Source of the DNA: Verrucomicrobiales bacterium
Lineage (GTDB): Bacteria > Verrucomicrobiota > Verrucomicrobiia > Verrucomicrobiales > DEV007
Direction: 5' to 3'
DNA length: 14,748 nucleotides
NCBI GenBank assembly: GCA_002684575.1
Contig: NYVP01000064.1
Coordinates: forward strand, 71,154-85,901
The stretch's first letter is position 1. Each line of letters begins with the position of its first letter. Positions 14,621-14,748 of the stretch are shown here, piece by piece. Under the pieces are notes generated by a model. That model had not been told where the DNA came from and ran no database searches. It saw only the letters and a program-made list of their open reading frames with translations. Made by a program: the position numbers and the translations under genes.

Positions 14621-14748
14621 TTTTTTTACAAAATAAACGTCTGAACCAATTTGTGATTCTTTTGATCTGCATGTTTCCTATCGTTTTGGCAGCTCAGGGT
14701 ATAGAAGAAGCTCTACAAAAAACTAAGAATACTGTTGAGGAGAAAAAA
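14617..14748 (+). CDS. Start of an exported protein, identity unknown (partial)
   Basis: A reading frame opens at the ATG overlapping the previous stop (ATGA, 14617-14620) and stays open for 44 codons to the window end. It encodes a Sec-type signal peptide: basic start (K7, R8), hydrophobic core about 13-24 (VILLICMFPIVL) and a likely cut after VLA-A or VLA, leaving a Gln/Glu/Lys-rich mature start. By operon position it may be the secretin GspD or another T2SS envelope component such as GspN, but nothing past the signal peptide can be used to decide. No Shine-Dalgarno sequence is visible. Confidence 0.65.
   Translation, partial: MIFLQNKRLNQFVILLICMFPIVLAAQGIEEALQKTKNTVEEKK

Noticed and set aside
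1..14748. CRISPR arrays, tRNA/rRNA genes, insertion sequences, phage genes
   Set aside because: No spaced direct repeats, clover-leaf or transposase signatures were seen in a read of both strands.

Overview
This AT-rich window reads as an ordinary chromosomal segment of a Gram-negative bacterium. It carries a Suf iron-sulphur assembly operon, an outer-membrane-type lipoprotein gene, and a long, tightly packed type II secretion (T2SS) operon. The marine Verrucomicrobia (Opitutae/Puniceicoccales-like) are my best guess. That guess rests on a Fur-type regulator next to sufCBD, the divergent T2SS pseudopilins, and the small lipoprotein built from 'SPY...CP.TG..F..P' repeats. It is an inference, and no rRNA or marker gene in the window confirms it. 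No phage genes, transposases, tRNAs, rRNAs or CRISPR arrays were seen.

Layout: (1) 1-407, minus strand: the N-terminal half of proC (pyrroline-5-carboxylate reductase), running off the left edge. (2) 408-517: a divergent intergenic region with two overlapping 15-bp inverted repeats exactly 11 bp apart, a plausible Fur-type operator. (3) 518-4512, plus strand: a Fur/PerR-family regulator followed by sufC, sufB and sufD, with no cysteine desulfurase gene in the window. (4) 4645-5652: an unrecognised lipoprotein with three copies of a ~34-residue motif carrying one invariant Cys each. (5) 5653-5965: a 313-bp leader rich in dyad symmetry (possible alternative hairpins, a perfect TATAAT, two 17-bp inverted repeats). 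(6) 5966-14620: gspE-F-G-H-I-J-K, then GspL-like and GspM-like genes, mostly overlapping or separated by a few tens of bases. (7) 14617 to the right edge: the start of one more exported protein, overlapping the GspM-like gene.

How the genes work together: SufB, SufC and SufD form the scaffold that builds Fe-S clusters, and the upstream Fur-type repressor probably ties that to iron or peroxide. In the second half, GspE (ATPase), GspF, GspL and GspM form the inner-membrane motor platform. GspG is the major pseudopilin, and GspH, I, J and K are the minor pseudopilins at the tip of the periplasmic piston. GspC, the secretin GspD and the prepilin peptidase GspO are not seen; the truncated last gene could be the secretin but cannot be identified.

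There is no clear new multi-gene system. The items most worth a second look are the triple-repeat lipoprotein, a Cys at the metal-ligand position of the Fur-family regulator, the Arg/Ser/Gly-rich tail on GspJ, the acidic insertion in GspE, the dyad-rich gsp leader, and the near-absence of Shine-Dalgarno sequences across the window, with TTG starts for sufD and gspF.
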